Positions 7,180-7,565 of a stretch of 7,565 nucleotides of DNA are shown here, piece after piece. How positions within the stretch are numbered: the first letter of the stretch is position 1; each line of letters begins with the position of its first letter. Made by a program: the position numbers and the translations under genes. The stretch comes from Actinomycetes bacterium (GTDB taxonomy: Bacteria > Actinomycetota > Actinomycetes > Propionibacteriales > Nocardioidaceae). The stretch is from NCBI GenBank assembly GCA_029779385.1, contig JAKPAQ010000578.1:1-7565 (forward strand), given 5' to 3'. The notes beneath the pieces were generated by a model that saw only the letters and a program-made list of their open reading frames with translations, had not been told where the DNA came from and ran no database searches.

Positions 7180-7565
7180 TCAGTGACTAATGTCAGGAAC
7201 TACCGGTCCGGCCGGCCGCACGAACGCCGAGACGCCGCCTTCGTGCTGCGCCGCGAGGATGGACTCATGCGCTGCGGCAGCTGTTGCCGCTGCGGTGATG
7301 CCGAACCGTTCGTAAAGTTCAGCGAACGGCGCGGAGGCACCGAAGTGTTCGAGCGAAACAATCCGACCCGCGTCGCCGACAATGTCACGCCAACCCAGCG
7401 AAATGCCGGCCTCGACTGCCACTCGCGCCCGAACTACCGGCGGAATAACGCTATCGCGGTATTCGGCGTCCTGCTCTTCGAACCACTCGCGGCATGGCAT
7501 CGAAACGACCCGGGCGCCGAGCCCTTCCTTGGCCAATAGGTTCCGCGCTTCGAGTGCAATTTGCA
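7180..7565 (-). CDS. tkt: Transketolase, C-terminal part, cut by window edge
   Basis: Thiamine-diphosphate enzyme moving two-carbon ketol units between sugar phosphates in the non-oxidative pentose phosphate pathway. Only the last 127 residues are in the window; the frame stays open to the edge (QIALEARNLLAKEGLGARVV), so the TTG at 7536 is an internal Leu codon and not a start. The visible part is the C-terminal transketolase domain: VSMPCREWFEEQDAEYRDSV (20-39), VEAGISLGWRDIVG, then SLEHFGASAPFAELYERFGI near the end. These match the family in order and spacing. A full enzyme has roughly 660-700 residues, so the ThDP-binding and pyrimidine-binding domains lie beyond the right edge. It is the most upstream operon gene seen here, so the promoter must be outside the window. 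The stop is 18 nt before tal. Confidence 0.95.
   Translation of the reverse strand, partial: QIALEARNLLAKEGLGARVVSMPCREWFEEQDAEYRDSVIPPVVRARVAVEAGISLGWRDIVGDAGRIVSLEHFGASAPFAELYERFGITAAATAAAAHESILAAQHEGGVSAFVRPAGPVVPDISH

Noticed and set aside
7184..7195. Small inverted repeat TGAC-TAAT-GTCA at the end of tkt
   Set aside because: The stem is only four pairs, lies in tkt coding sequence and has no T tract. It is too weak to call a terminator or operator, especially as tal follows 18 nt after tkt.

Overview
The window reads as a chromosomal housekeeping region of an actinobacterium (Actinomycetota). Three things point there: an RbpA-family RNA polymerase-binding protein, an OpcA protein next to glucose-6-phosphate dehydrogenase, and the gene order tkt-tal-pgi-zwf-opcA-pgl facing tpiA-secG-rbpA, which is known from several actinobacterial orders. 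Base composition looks moderately GC-rich (high fifties percent by eye, not counted), lower than typical Streptomyces. I cannot place it to genus.

Left part (1-1391, plus strand): the 3' end of a glycolytic operon. tpiA (triosephosphate isomerase, cut at its 5' end by the window edge) is followed after 16 bp by secG (small Sec translocon subunit), which overlaps a small zinc-type RbpA-like gene by one base.

Middle junction (about 1362-1401): the plus-strand operon and the long minus-strand operon converge with a single base between their stop codons. A 14-bp perfect palindrome covers both stops, and a short GC hairpin followed by a T-rich stretch lies just inside the rbpA end.

Right part (1393-7565, minus strand, transcribed right to left): tkt (transketolase C-terminus, cut by the window edge), tal (transaldolase), pgi (glucose-6-phosphate isomerase of the type found fused to transaldolase in some bacteria), zwf (glucose-6-phosphate dehydrogenase), opcA (its assembly/activation protein) and pgl (6-phosphogluconolactonase). 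Gaps are 18, 4, -4, -1 and 1 nt, so this is a tightly coupled operon. Together the genes feed glucose-6-phosphate into the oxidative pentose phosphate branch and return sugars through transketolase/transaldolase, with TPI on the other operon linking to triose phosphates. gnd, rpe and rpi are not in the window.

Coding is essentially continuous; there is no gene-free stretch above 20 bp. I see no mobile element, CRISPR, tRNA or rRNA, and no convincing previously undescribed system. The most interesting points are the divergent secG-linked RbpA paralogue and the palindrome over the convergent stop codons. Four starts should be set by context rather than by the longest reading frame: secG at 802, pgl at 2088, pgi at GTG 6068 and tal at 7161.
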